In this document: positions 49,362 to 60,786 of the stretch, piece by piece
How the letters are laid out: each line of letters opens with the position of its first letter
Numbering within the stretch: position 1 is the stretch's first letter
Assembly: GCA_036245805.1 (NCBI GenBank)
Contig: BTRK01000001.1
Coordinates: forward strand, 14,756,001 to 14,820,000
DNA: 64,000 nt
Direction of reading: 5' to 3'
DNA from: Pristionchus mayeri
Lineage: Eukaryota; Nematoda; Chromadorea; Rhabditida; Neodiplogasteridae
Translations under genes and position numbers: made by a program
The notes under the pieces: generated by a model
The model's database searches: none
What the model was told of the DNA's origin: nothing
Seen by the model: only the letters and a program-made list of their open reading frames with translations

Positions 49362-51675
49362 ATGGAATCAATTGAGAAGCGTAAGCTGCATCAAACGCGT
49401 GAAGTTGACATAGAGGTATGTTTTTGGTTGTATTTGTTACTATATAATCATTCTTATAATCATTCTTCCCTATTACAGAGCAACAGAACCGGTTCAACTT
49501 CACCATATCTTGATTTTAAAAATCAAGCGAATACCGATTCACGGAATCAGTCAGGTTAGAAGCAGTGAAGACTTGTTTCGATAAATCGACAACAATTGTG
49601 CGATCATTGTTCAAATTGTGTAAGATGTTCATGCAATGCAATTTCATCACATAGAAACGACAACTGCACAACATTCATTGATATGCGGCAGGATTCCAAC
49701 TAAGGTGAAAATGCACTAGGTCGGCTGATCATCGTCGGATGGTATCCTATTGAATGATAACCAAAAATGGACCATTCTGTTGAACTTTTACAATAGGTCC
49801 CCAAAGTGTCAAAAAATATTACGTTAAAGTGCTACAGAAGGGTTCATTTTTTTGATTATCATTCAATAGGATACCATCTGACGGTGATCATAAGACCTAA
49901 TGCCGGTGAAAGTATTTTTTTCTATAACTAACATTTTTTTCAGAACGCCTCACTTTATATCCTATGCTGTATCCTGATCTGCTCAGCAACGATGGTGGAC
50001 AAAACACGAGAGAAAATCGTGGTAATGAATTAAAAATTGGGGTCACCTTATCTTCATTTTACACTATCTCTAGACCGGTCGATCGGTGAAAGAGTATGGG
50101 AAATGAAGAGACATCAAGCTGAATTGCCTAACCTGAATTTCGCACTCTCACAGAGTATGAATCTAAAACTATGCTTACAAGGATTCAAACACCCGCCATC
50201 CCTACATTTTCATCATCTTTTTCATCCATAGTCTCATCTTTTTTGGAGGTGAGTATATATTAGAGCGAACATGAAACGTGACTCAACTTACAAATATTCT
50301 TTGTTTCTGATTAGATTGTCCCGCTAGTGAAATCATTGGTGTTGTTCAAAAATACTATTCAAAACAATTTTATTGTTTAGCTTCGCTTACTGCTCTTGTG
50401 CAGTTACCCTCCAAAGTACGCGGACTCTCGTTCATGATTGGAGTGTTGGTAAGTTAGCAATGGTCTGACTCTCTTCAGTTTGCACACTCTTTCGCCGGTC
50501 AGAGAGACGAGAAAGCGTGAAAATTGAAGAGAGTCAGACGGTTGCTCTGGTAAGTAGAGTTCGAGAATCGATTACACGCTGTCTTCATTCTACACACTCG
50601 CCGTGTCGAGCGGTGCGATATTATACATAATGAAGAGGCGAAGGGCGTTTTAAACATTTATTGAAAAGCGAATGCAAATTGAAGAGAATGATTTGTAATC
50701 AAAGTAATGAAAAATGCATTGCTTCAGTTCGTTGAATTGATGATAATCTGCACTATCTTCGTCACAGTTGCTCTCTTGGTGAGGATTTTTTTTGTATATT
50801 ACATTTCGTAAAATATTCCTCGGAAGTGACCTCTATTGCGAAAGGTAACGTTCCCTTGAAGCACTTTGGACAGCAGAGATACGTAGTCCTAGCAGTAGTT
50901 GGCCTCACCGCTACATCAGCTACCGTAGTCGTGTCTTGACGACTGATGTGGTTGCACGTTTACCTTTACATTTCGTACAATTTTATGTTACGTGTCATAT
51001 TTTCAAAATATAAAAGTTACAATAAACTTAATATTGCAGTGCTTCTTCTACGCTTGTCGCTTTATCATTTTTGTTGTTCGAAATTACATCGAAGATCACG
51101 CAAAGATCAAAGATCAAGCTGAGATGAAAGATCAAGAGAAGCATACGGAGAGGATGAAATCAATCATTTTCATCTGTTTAATGATTGTGCTCGGGTGCAT
51201 ACTGTACGCAGCATTGATCATTGTTCTCAGAAAGGTAATTTTATTAAATTGTTAACAGATTTCGAAAAAAATCAACCCCGGTCTATACACTAGTGTTTCC
51301 ACACTGGAAAATTTGAGTGACCTTTTCAGGTATGTTTCATGGTATTTCAGAGATACAATTGATAGGGTTCCTTTAATATGCACAATTTAATGGTACCGGA
51401 ACATGCAAACATTTTCCAATAAGGAAACCCTACTATGCACTCTCTCTCTCTCTCTCCGCAAGACAGAAGAGAGAGAGCCGAGTATCCGAATTACGAATTC
51501 ACGGCACTAAGTTAGATGAGAACTATGACTTCATGCCGCCTTTGATGCATCAAATGCCGCCGCATGACGTCATAGTTCTCATCCGACCTTGTGCCGAATT
51601 CACATTTGTTTCGAGATCCTTTAACTAGGCTCATTCCAGGTGCTTATTCGGTATCGAGAAACGATCGGAGGATAG
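49362..51675 (+). CDS. Four-transmembrane protein, tandem paralogue 2 (214 aa)
   Basis: Eight exons (49362-49415, 49479-49554, 49944-50041, 50182-50248, 50381-50448, 50728-50778, 51040-51234, 51640-51675) total 645 nt in frame. Exons 1, 5 and 6 match paralogue 1 in length or phase and sequence (MES start; A-S-L-T-A-L...LPSK; GLSFMIGVLFVELMIICTIF). Transmembrane segments: YIFIIFFIHSLIFFG; FMIGVLFVELMIICTIFVTV continuing into CFFYACRFIIFVV; IIFICLMIVLGCILYAALII. A charged loop KIKDQAEMKDQEKHTERMK separates TM3 and TM4; the end is LIRYRETIGG. Exons 3-4 are the weakest part of the model. A 91-bp hairpin lies just inside intron 5 and a hAT-like MITE in intron 7. Function unknown. Confidence 0.68.
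49712..49904. mobile_element. hAT-like MITE in the second 4-TM gene
   Basis: Ends TGCACTAGGTCGG and CCTAATGCC. Long inner inverted repeat (GGATGGTATCCTATTGAATG against CATTCAATAGGATACCATCT). Flanked by GGTGAAAA and GGTGAAAG (8 bp, one mismatch). Confidence 0.75.
50456..50546. repeat. 91-bp hairpin element, copy 5
   Basis: Begins AGCAATGGTCTGACTCTCTT and ends GAGAGTCAGACGGTTGCT. It begins 7 bp after the exon that ends at 50448, so the folded RNA would sit right at the 5' splice site. Confidence 0.85.
51503..51595. mobile_element. hAT-like MITE, 93 bp, with perfect 8-bp TSD
   Basis: Terminal inverted repeats GGCACTAAGTTAGATGAGAA and TTCTCATCCGACCTTGTGCC, inner TGACGTCATAGT. Flanked on both sides by GAATTCAC. 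The exact 8-bp duplication identifies a hAT-type insertion. Lies in the last intron of the second 4-TM gene. Confidence 0.85.
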
Positions 51676-52426
51676 ACGCCTTGTTGCTTATTCCGTCGAC
51701 CGCATATTATCGCTTATTTTCGCTCCGATCTTCAGAATCTTGATTCAGAATCGATGAGTGCAGAGCAATCGTTTTCAAACAGTAGTTTATTTTAAAGACC
51801 GCAATTATTTTGTATTATCTCCCAGTGTTGTTGTTTAATAGTCCACCGTCAGTTCAGAAACCATCATTGTCCCCAGTGGCAATCGGAATGTTACCGACCA
51901 AATTTTATAAGTCTTCTGAATCGATCAAATTTCAGGATGTTGTATCATCTTGACGTTCATTGATAAAGAAACACCTCGCCTTGTTTGAATGGCAGATCGA
52001 ATGAATGACTACTTCTTATCTCCTCATCAACTCTGTTTGCCTCAGTATCAGCGCATGAGTCATTTGCATCACTCCCTCAGTATGCGAGCTATCATCTCCC
52101 TGTCATTGTGCGCTTGATAGTGTCTAAGCGTATTTTGTTTAATCGAACCCTTTCCCGTCGCACTCTATCGTAGACACTGGGCTAGCAGTACACTCCCCAC
52201 AGTGCTTGTGTCCCTTGATACGGAAATACATTTACCTTTACCTTTTCGTTTAATCGATGCAAGCGAAAGTTGCAGATGCAATCCATCATAGCAACTAAGC
52301 AGAAATACTCAACTCGAACGGGCGAAATCCGAAATCAGCAAAAGATCTCGGAATACTCGGCATGTCTACAATTTCTGCTCATTTTGGCGTCTTTTTATAT
52401 TTAGATAACCGTGAACCGAGAAGTGA
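51676..52426. other. Region upstream of the DXO-like gene
   Basis: Contains a diverged retroposon copy (about 52160-52245, ACTGGGCTAGCAGT ... TTTACCTTTACC). A possible first exon starting at the ATG 51991 cannot be linked in phase. No other feature is seen. Confidence 0.45.
52160..52245 (-). mobile_element. Diverged SINE-like retroposon copy
   Basis: Shares ACACTGG(G/C)CTAGCAGT and a terminal TTTACCTTTACC run with the copies at 8401-8528 and 40273-40420, the latter in opposite orientation. Confidence 0.5.
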
Positions 52427-54646
52427 TCGAGGACAATCGCAACGCGCCATCTCATCACTGCGAACATTCGAAGTGGCGTGAAATTCGACCTGAAGAAGGG
52501 ACTGACGACGTTCATACACAAGGTTGACTCGCTTTATATTGTTTACTCAAATGCTTATGAATATATACACAAACATTGAAAGAAGTCGCTTGAGATACAA
52601 TTACAATTTATTTGACTGTTTCAGGGTGATAGCGAAATTGTTCAAACGGAGCCTCGCCTTTACCCGATATGCCAGTGGGCGGTCGTGAGGAAGGGAGAGA
52701 CGCTGGAACAGGTATATCCAGTACATGATACTGTTCATAAAATCACAAACTGTTCACGAAAACTATCATAGTTTCTCAGTTCATCATGATATCAATTTGT
52801 ATCAAGGTGCCTTTGAATGGATTTCACTGGATTCCATTTTATTGATACGTAATGCCATGCAGAGTATGATTCACAGGTGTTTGACGGGGTCGATTTTGCC
52901 AGCTCACGGGGAACTTTCAAACGGATGGCTGCATCACTTATGAAGCACAAATTCAAGAATAACACGCAGAGTGTAAGCGATTGTACCATTTTCTGGTTAT
53001 AAACACAGATGAATTTTGATACAAAAAAAAGTATCTCAAGGTCGCTTGGATTGTTGTCGCGCTCAAGTTCGGCAGCGTTATTCTCCTCAGCGAGGAGAAA
53101 ATGCGAGTCAACCTTTATGTACAGATCTTTACATGTCTCTGACGATTCTAATGATACAAAAAGTTGAACTCTTGATTCAAAAGTTGAATTTTAAGTGAAA
53201 ACGGAGACTCATCCGAAGTGAGCATGTACAGTGGATACAAGTTCGAGCAGTACATGACGAGTGACAGGAAGCATGTGAGTATATCATACATATTTTCTAC
53301 GTTTTGCGGCGCAACGAGAAACGAATAACTTATTATGTTGCATATGGTACAAGGATTGTCACTCCTCGTACGGATGAAGAAAGCGACAGGGAAGGTGATA
53401 TGTGGGATAGGGTTGCAATAGAAAATTGGGATGATTCAATCGACTGGTTGATTAAACATTGAAGAATTACACTGATATACAAGTATAATATTCCAGGGAA
53501 CGGCGGACACAACATCACCCGTGGACAATAGGGAAACATATGAAGTTTGAGCATTAATGATTTTTTTAAAAATTGTTTTATAATTTGGCACTCATTCACT
53601 TCATTTTTTCAGATAATCGTCAAGTCGGAACTTGTCTCGGAAAGCGGTACGCTGAAGATTTTATGCGACGCTGAAATTGACGCTGTTAGAGGAGGTTGGC
53701 AACTTATAATTTGATGTGGAGACCCCGATCGATAGAATTTAATCATAAATTAATAGGCACTGATAATTGTATAAATCTTCATATTTATAACGTATGTTAT
53801 CAGATGAGCTAATCGAACTGAAAACATCAGTTGCCGGCAGGGAGATTGCATTACCCGGGTAATCCATGTATCCTAATAATTACATGCATTTTTCACGATA
53901 ATAATAATTCTCGAAAAATGTATTGTCAATACAGGCCAACAATTTTTTGACAATGTATATTTGATGATGTAAACTGTATCATTAAAGTATTGCTTGTTTC
54001 AGCATTCTCGACAAAGTTCTTCAGATTGAGATCGCCGGTGTAAAACGAATCGTTTTCGGGCTAAAGAACGACAAGTCGAATTATATCGTGGACACGGTAA
54101 AAGAGTTTTTTTCAAATTTTCATATTTTGAATCACTCCGATATTCATTAATTCATACCGTGCACAGGTAACCGAAAGGAGCATAAACTACCTCAAAGACA
54201 TGCTGAATGCCACAAATGGTTAACCCCACTGATAACCACAGGATAGATTAAACACAGAATTGGCGCGAGAGCGACCAAACTCGCCTTGTCGTGAGACTCG
54301 AATTCATTTATTTCTGCTTGTTGTAGGTGTGCAGCCTCCACTAGAGGGGCAGTGCTACACTTTCCTCTCCGATATTCTCACTGAAGTCAAGCAATTCATG
54401 AAGGGAAAGGAAGTCTGCGAAATACGCTTCGATCCGTACAAGGCTGTGAATACTATGATTTTTAGGTTTATGTATCGTAAATGTGATACAACATATACCA
54501 TTTTTGTATATCAATATGAGAGAGCTGTACACATACAAAAATGCATTCAGGTCGTAGAGATTAAAGCAATGTCAAAGGAAGCGGCGAAGGCAAGAGGTCA
54601 CGTTGTCACTCAAGATTTTAACGAAAAATTCAATCTCGATTCTTGA
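52427..54646 (+). CDS. DXO/Rai1-family decapping exoribonuclease-like protein (5' end unresolved)
   Basis: DXO/Rai1 enzymes remove defective or non-canonical caps from RNA and degrade the body 5' to 3'. Ten exons from 52427 (frame opens after a TGA at 52424-52426) sum to 1023 nt, 340 codons before the stop, versus roughly 400 in animal DXO, so some N-terminus is missing or lies in an upstream exon. Recognised motifs: FDLKKGLTTFI; DFASSRGTFKRMA (the RG-containing segment); SGYKFEQYM; the metal-binding acidic pair in CDAEIDAV; IELKTS with Glu and Lys of the active site; IAGVKRIVFGLKND. The catalytic Glu/Asp/Glu-x-Lys set looks complete. The donor after 53102 must be GC for the frame to continue into KIENGDSSEV. 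No initiator ATG is assigned. Confidence 0.75.
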
Positions 54647-55095
54647 ATCAAATTATTGCGTATCAAGCCTTTTGTATTGTTTTGTCTCTGAATGTTATTC
54701 AATTCCATTATTTCTGGATATCGAGCTGAATTGCGCAAAACTGAGCTGAATTCCAAGCAAGATATACACATATTTTCAATAGTTCCGCCTTTTTTGCATC
54801 TCGAAATCGGTTTACAACGTCATGCTTGGTTCAGAATTCGAGGCGCTTCGTCCAAGTGGGCGGAGCTTGCGGTCTCAAAAGATAAAGCGAAAAGAACCGG
54901 CAATAATAAAACAACAAACATAATTGGAATATAGCGATCTGCACCATTTGTATCGTTTATATTTAAACCATTTACGAGGAAATATTCTTCCACTGTTTGA
55001 ACAATGTATATCTGTACAAATTACACCGTAATAACACAAATTTTTTTACAAGAATGATCATTCAATTGCTTTAGATAATTGCTTTAGATAATGTA
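54647..55095. other. Short spacer after the DXO-like gene
   Basis: AT-rich, with an 80-codon open stretch (54692-54934) of no recognisable family; no RNA gene is seen. Confidence 0.5.
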
Positions 55096-55823
55096 TTAGG
55101 TTGGTGCATAAGTTTCTTTCTTTTTTATTTTTCAAATTTCTGTTGGCGTGCCTAGAGTATCATGATTTTCTGAATACCATGTGGTATGGCCATGGCGGTA
55201 GATTACTACCATACATTTGATTTTGATCTACGCGTCATCGTGAGAAGTTGATAAGTCTCAAAAAATTATCATCGGAAAATGGCTATTTTGAGCATTTTGG
55301 GATAAATTCAGCTTATCGAATACTTGTGGGATTCTGATTCTACCCAATTGAGGAATACTTGGGCAGGAGTTATTAGTTCTACTAAGCACAAAAAATCCGG
55401 ATTCGAACGTGTGTGTGAGACAAGGGAATCCAAAAAGTGTTGATTTCAGCGGATGAATCAGAACACGGTTATTTCAAAATCTGCAGTTCTCCAACGGGAG
55501 GTCCTATCCTTTCCTAAATTTGTTAGCATACTTAAAGGGGAAAGTACTTCACAACCCATCGAAATTGAGCATTCATCAATGCTGTGTATGGAAGTTGCGC
55601 TCATAAATTTATGATCTATGATTGTCAAAGACACTAGTTCTGTAATTGGGCCAACATTTCTAGTAGGTTTTCCATGGCAGGTTTGGTGGGCTATATCGTA
55701 TGGCATACCCAGTCAACGTACTTTGTAATAATGTGCTAAATGTAACCTTTGCACTATTCCTCTCGGAGCCTAGAGCAATTGAAAAGACGGAGAGCTCGAC
55801 CTGGTGCGATTACTTCCGAACTA

Positions 55824-56709
55824 TTAGGTTGGTGCAAAAGTTTCTCCCTAATATATTTTTTAAACTTTCTCTAGCCATATATACCTGACTTTAATTTCCT
55901 TTTATCATTAGATGTGGTCACATATGTAGGTAATGCGTGCAGGATTAATTCAATTTTGGAAAGCATATTAGGGGAATAAATAATGAAAAAGTCAAAATGT
56001 AAAAATATTACGATTATTAGGTTACTTTGCTGGACCCTCCCAATTGAATACGATCTAGCAATGGATTCTACCCACTTGATATGTAAAGTCACTCAAGTTG
56101 CTCTTTCTGAATATCACAAAATATCCGACTTTCAAAAAGCGTTGGATGCTGGGAATTAGAAAAAGTGCTGATTTAGTTGAAATTTGGCTGTATCATCCTG
56201 CTGTTCACGAATGAATAGATGTAGCCACATCAAGTTTAAGGGTAATATGAAGACTAGCGAGGACTTCATTGTCCACAACAATATGGCTTTCTGAGTCAAA
56301 GGCTAAGCATTCGGGACTATGAAATGTAATTCCGCTGAAATTAATCTCGCGGAATTATCTAATTAGACGCTCATCTCATCTTGGCATGACGGCATATTGA
56401 TATTGAATTACATGTATGAGCATGCCCAGTTAGCATACTTTACACTGGTATGTATGATTAACCCCTATATCGGTTCTCCACTTAGCGACGACCTTATAAA
56501 AAATCACTTTGAAAATCAATTTTACCAAATTGGACAGATTGCTGTATCGACGCGGCTAATAGTGGAGAACTGGGACACGGCTTGTTATACAGAGTATTAA
56601 TGTACCCTTTTATTGCAAAAGACCGTATGAGAATTAATCAACATTGGAGGTCAGAGGAAGCAAAAATGTAAATTTCTGAAAAAAGGGAGAAACTTTTGCA
56701 CCAACCTGA
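55824..56709. mobile_element. Nested mariner-type element B
   Basis: Left TTAGGTTGGTGCAAAAGTTT, right complement of TCAGGTTGGTGCAAAAGTTT; 25 bp match to TCTCCC. TA duplications are at 55822-55823 and 56710-56711. 886 bp, decayed, no recognisable catalytic motif. Confidence 0.8.
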
Positions 56710-56711
56710 TA

Positions 56712-57976
56712 TCAGGTTGTAACATAAGTTTTGTCGCGTCCAATCTCTTGTGTATTTTAACCTCAGAAATTCTTCGAATTAATTTAATCTCAATTTCGTT
56801 ATTCATCATCAGTGAGGGCCTTCGTACTCTTTCTTACGCGCTTTACTTCAGTCCTGTCAAGGCAGTTGAGGAGGCACATTAGTCAGACAAAGTTGTACTG
56901 AGATAAGAATTACAAATCATTTTCACGCATCAGCTCTTCTTGAAAAGGATAAATTATGCCGATTTTGTGTGATTTGCGTAAAGTACTACATATGTGCATA
57001 ATTTTGAACCACTCACGGATAATGACAAACGAAAATCGTTCTAGAAATGTAGACGAGTTTGTATAATGTGGATGGTTGGTGACGGTCGCGAAAACTTTCG
57101 CAAGCCGAATTTTCTTCTCAGTAGATATCCAGATCCAAATAGTGGTGGAATATAGTTCACCCAAAGTGGTCAGTGTGCAGACAAAGTTTGGGGTAGATTG
57201 GGTTATGTTGAGATAAGTGGCTCCATTCAGAACGATGGTATGTAAATTAAACTACTGAAATCGGCACTTTGTTCATATTCCTACCTCGCACACATGTTCA
57301 ATATCTGATTTGTTGTGTCCATCCGAACCATAAACCCTTCCCTTACTAGTATCTACTTGGGATAAGTTTGGAAATAAATAGCTTTTGAATGACAATCTTT
57401 AATTCGAAACACCTAAACTTGCAAATTTTGGTAAAATTGTGCGCGAATTGAATTAATAAAAATTCAAATTTCCCACAAGTGGAGTGTTCTTTCTCTCACT
57501 TGTTTAATGATAAATTATACCTCCATGAGTGGTCATTGAACGCACTTATGTTAGTCACTGTTGTTGCAATTCTGGATTCAGAAGAGTTGGTCAAGTTGGC
57601 TACGAATCAGCGGCTAACCTTACACTCAGTGAAGTATATCTTTGATTCCGCTCAACATAGCACCATATCTGGCGTATATTTTGAAAGAGCATTGACGGGG
57701 TATATCACCATGCTGTAGAAGTTTGGTTCATTATTCATCTCTGCGAACTAGCACCTGATCAAACGAATTTAAAAAATCTGCACCAAATTTAAATCAGTTC
57801 ATATTAATATTTTTCGCATAGCCAGCGTGCGCAGTTCAGCTCTACCCTATGGTTTGAATGTGCATGAACACCCCAAACATATACTAGGAGGTCAGGCATT
57901 GATAATATTTGAGAAGTATCCTTCATGGAAATATTGTGAACCTCCGAAATGCGACAAAACTTATGTTACAACCTAA
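56712..57976. mobile_element. Nested mariner-type element C, 1265 bp
   Basis: TIRs TCAGGTTGTAACATAAGTTT and complement of TTAGGTTGTAACATAAGTTT, continuing TTGTCGC. TA duplications are at 56710-56711 and 57977-57978, the former shared with element B. The length equals a complete mariner, but frames are broken and no DD34D motif was found. Confidence 0.8.
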
Positions 57977-58164
57977 TAAAATGATCAATTCTAATTGATA
58001 GCATCAACACAATATAGTACTCACTATAGTGTGTGCCCATGTCCGTATCAACATCAAAAACAATTATTTGATTGGCTCATTACGACTCCCTGGGGAGGTC
58101 AGAATGTTGGTGCATAAAAAAAGAAAGAAACTTTTGCACCAACCTAATATTTGTGCCAACTATA

Positions 58165-59071
58165 TTAGGTTGGTCCAAAAGTTTCTGACTATTTACTTTT
58201 TTCGCAATTTCTGATGCCATATTTCGATTGTCTCAAATTTCTCTATAGTTTTAGTGAATTCACTAATAGTGGACTACCGTAATATAATTGTATTGGATCT
58301 AGTGCTTCCTGAGCAGGAGAAAATAATTTTCTCAGCGAAAACTTCTGGAAATTTCCGGGAATTTGCGTTTTTCAGTGTTTTTTCTTGAGCTCTACTTTTC
58401 GAATATTTGTAACCTCCTGAAATTCACCAATATAAAAATAATAGGGCAAGAGTTCATTGTTCAGTTAGACGTGAAAAACCCGATCTTAATTGCGAGTGAG
58501 TAGATAATAACAGCTGTAAGGTGATGATTTCAATGCTCCAATTCTCGGAATCGCGGTTATGAAATATCCCGATCATCCTTAGATGCATGAATTCAATTGT
58601 AAATAAAATTGTGAAAGAGGGCAGTTATGTAGCATATAATATACCACCATTGAGCTCTTTTGGTTGTTCTATACGATTACAGTGTAAAGAAACAGATTAG
58701 GAAATTTAGAATTACTATAATTTGGTGAATCGACGCAAATTTTAAACAGACATTTCTAATGAACTTTTGCAGAATCCGATAATATGCGCATGCATTGGGC
58801 TTTGTGATAATCGTTCAGTTTTGCCGCTAGTACAATTCTCCATAGAGCTATGATCAGTTGAAAAGTATGTCAGATTACTTACAATACAAACTTTGACTGG
58901 AAATTGTGCCATCCTGGTTCATCGAATTAGAACGGAACAGTGTTGTTTAGAAAGTATTCACATGCCCTCATAAACTGAGGAAAGTCATTAGAATATTCGC
59001 AAAAGAGATGAATGGGCAAGGCCAAAATCTTCAAATATGAAAATAGTTAGAAACTTTTGAACCAATCTAAT
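58165..59071. mobile_element. mariner-type element D, 907 bp
   Basis: TIRs TTAGGTTGGTCCAAAAGTTT and complement of TTAGATTGGTTCAAAAGTTT. TA duplications are at 58163-58164 and 59072-59073. It lies 17 bp beyond element A. No coding remnant is recognised. Confidence 0.75.
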
Positions 59072-60180
59072 AGAATACATCTAACAAGAACATTTATGGA
59101 CTATTTTCGAGACTATTTCGCATGTTCAAAAGCTCTTGCACATATATGGGAAATTACGTGAATTTGTCGTGCTAATGAGTTCACATAATAATCAGAGTCA
59201 TAATTCTTGTTTGAAGTGGTTTCCGGCGACAACAAGTAAATCACTTTTGTATCTACTTCCTTTTCTAACTGCCACACTACGTCTCATGGATAGTAATGCA
59301 TACAAATCGATCTTGACACGAAGTTGTACAAGAAGCCAATTGTTACATTCATTCAGCTTGCATAATTCTCCCTTTAGACGGTATTTGTGAACTGTTTTGT
59401 ATATTTTGTTGTATTGAGTGTTCAGAAATGCGCAACCTCACACTTCATCCAATCTGGCACACTATAATGCCGGTCTACCAGCGCATAGTCGGTTCGGGAA
59501 CATTATGTTTATCCTTAACAGCATGTTATCTAATCGTGACCAAGACTACTAAAGGCGGCCAGCCTTTGGCCAAGTATCTACTGCTACTACAGGTACGCTA
59601 ACATCGGGAAACCCTCATTGGCTCAAGTAATCACTCTTAGCATTGTTAAGAGAGAAATTTAGCTAAATTATTCAGATCATCGTTACATTTATTGACATCA
59701 ATTATGGATATTTCTGTTTTGCCCAATCGCACTTTATCCGGTGTTTGGCGGCCTATGCAAGGGTGTAATTTGCACAGTCTTCGGGGCATCAGGACATCTG
59801 GGAATTGTGAGTATATTTTTTAATATATTTATGTAAAAGGAAACATTAAACAATTTTCACAGGTACTTCAAACGTTCGCTGTTTTCTACATGGGAGCGGC
59901 AATTTCTTACTGCTTTCATTTCAAATTTCTAACAATTTCGAGAATTGTTAATCATCGATCCGTTTTCGTATCTCTAGTAAATTTTCGCCAATGTAAAGTC
60001 CAATTCAGCAACATCAAATAGCATTCCGCTCAGTCATTTTCGTTTTGTGTACAATTCCATGCGTTATTTTCATCGGAATGCATAGAAATTTAGATGGCGG
60101 TCCAGCATATATTCGAAAAGTAAGCATTGCTTCGAAACAACTAGCAAATATATATGTTGTTTTGCAGAATTATCCATCCC

Positions 60181-60520
60181 TAATCTATCTGTATGCAAAA
60201 TCGAGTTACGGGATGTTTGCTTATGACACCTCAAGTAATATTAATTTTATCATTTTGACCTCCGTTGCGAATATCATAGTAAGTTTGCATGCAACAAACG
60301 GAAATTCAATGATGTTTTCAGGTTTCGTCAATATTGATAATTCATATAATATATTAATTAGTATCAAAATTGACGAAACCTGAAAACATCATTGAATTTC
60401 CGTTTGTTGCATGCAAACTTACTATGATATTCGCAACGGAGGTCAAAATGATAAAATTAATATTACTTGAGGTGTCATAAGCAAACATCCCGTAACTCGA
60501 TTTTGCATACAGATAGATTA
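60181..60520. repeat. Recent inverted duplication of receptor exon 5 (161-bp arms)
   Basis: Position x pairs with 120701 minus x. Arms 60181-60341 and 60360-60520 are identical over at least the outer 150 bp, with only two mismatches near the 18-bp AT-rich centre. The left arm is most of exon 5 plus the start of intron 5; the right arm is its antisense copy within intron 5. Such identity implies a very recent event or an assembly/library artefact. Confidence 0.93.
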
Positions 60521-60681
60521 TATATATTTCGTTGGGCACGCATTATATTTACTAACACGACCGGTTAGACTTTTGATTCACTCACTTTTTCAAATCCTAA
60601 AGTCACAGAATCTTACGCTTAGCCCCAAAACAGTTCTACTTCAGCAGAAGACAATACGCGTACTTATTATACAGGTAGAAT

Positions 60682-60786
60682 TAGAGTTCGTAATTCGGGT
60701 CACCGTCTCTTAATTTCCCACATTCTCTCGCCGCTCGACCGGTCTAGAGAGTGTGGGAAATGAAGAGACCCGAATTACGAACTCTA
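60682..60786. repeat. 105-bp hairpin element
   Basis: Arms TAGAGTTCGTAATTCGGGTC and GACCCGAATTACGAACTCTA, then inner TTTCCCACA...CTCTC pairing; the centre is GCCGCTCGACCGG. Related in style to the 91-bp family but with different sequence. Lies in intron 5 of the receptor. Confidence 0.85.

Larger units (their letters stand above)
55096..58147. mobile_element. Outer mariner-type TIR element A with nested insertions
   Basis: TIRs TTAGGTTGGTGCATAAGTTT (left) and the complement of TTAGGTTGGTGCAAAAGTTT (right) match over about 35 bp. TA duplications lie at 55094-55095 and 58148-58149. Elements B and C lie inside it. These ends belong to the mariner TIR class beginning TTAGGTTGGTGCAAAAGT. No intact transposase frame remains. 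Confidence 0.8.

Noticed and set aside
51991..52120. First exon of the DXO-like gene (ATG at 51991)
   Set aside because: Open for 42 codons but no donor links it in phase to the exon at 52427, and its sequence does not resemble a DXO N-terminus.
57479..57718. 79-codon ORF in mariner-type element C
   Set aside because: No transposase motif; the element's frames are broken on both strands.
60354..60539. Minus-strand ORF identical in protein to receptor exon 5
   Set aside because: It is the antisense arm of the inverted duplication, not a separate gene.
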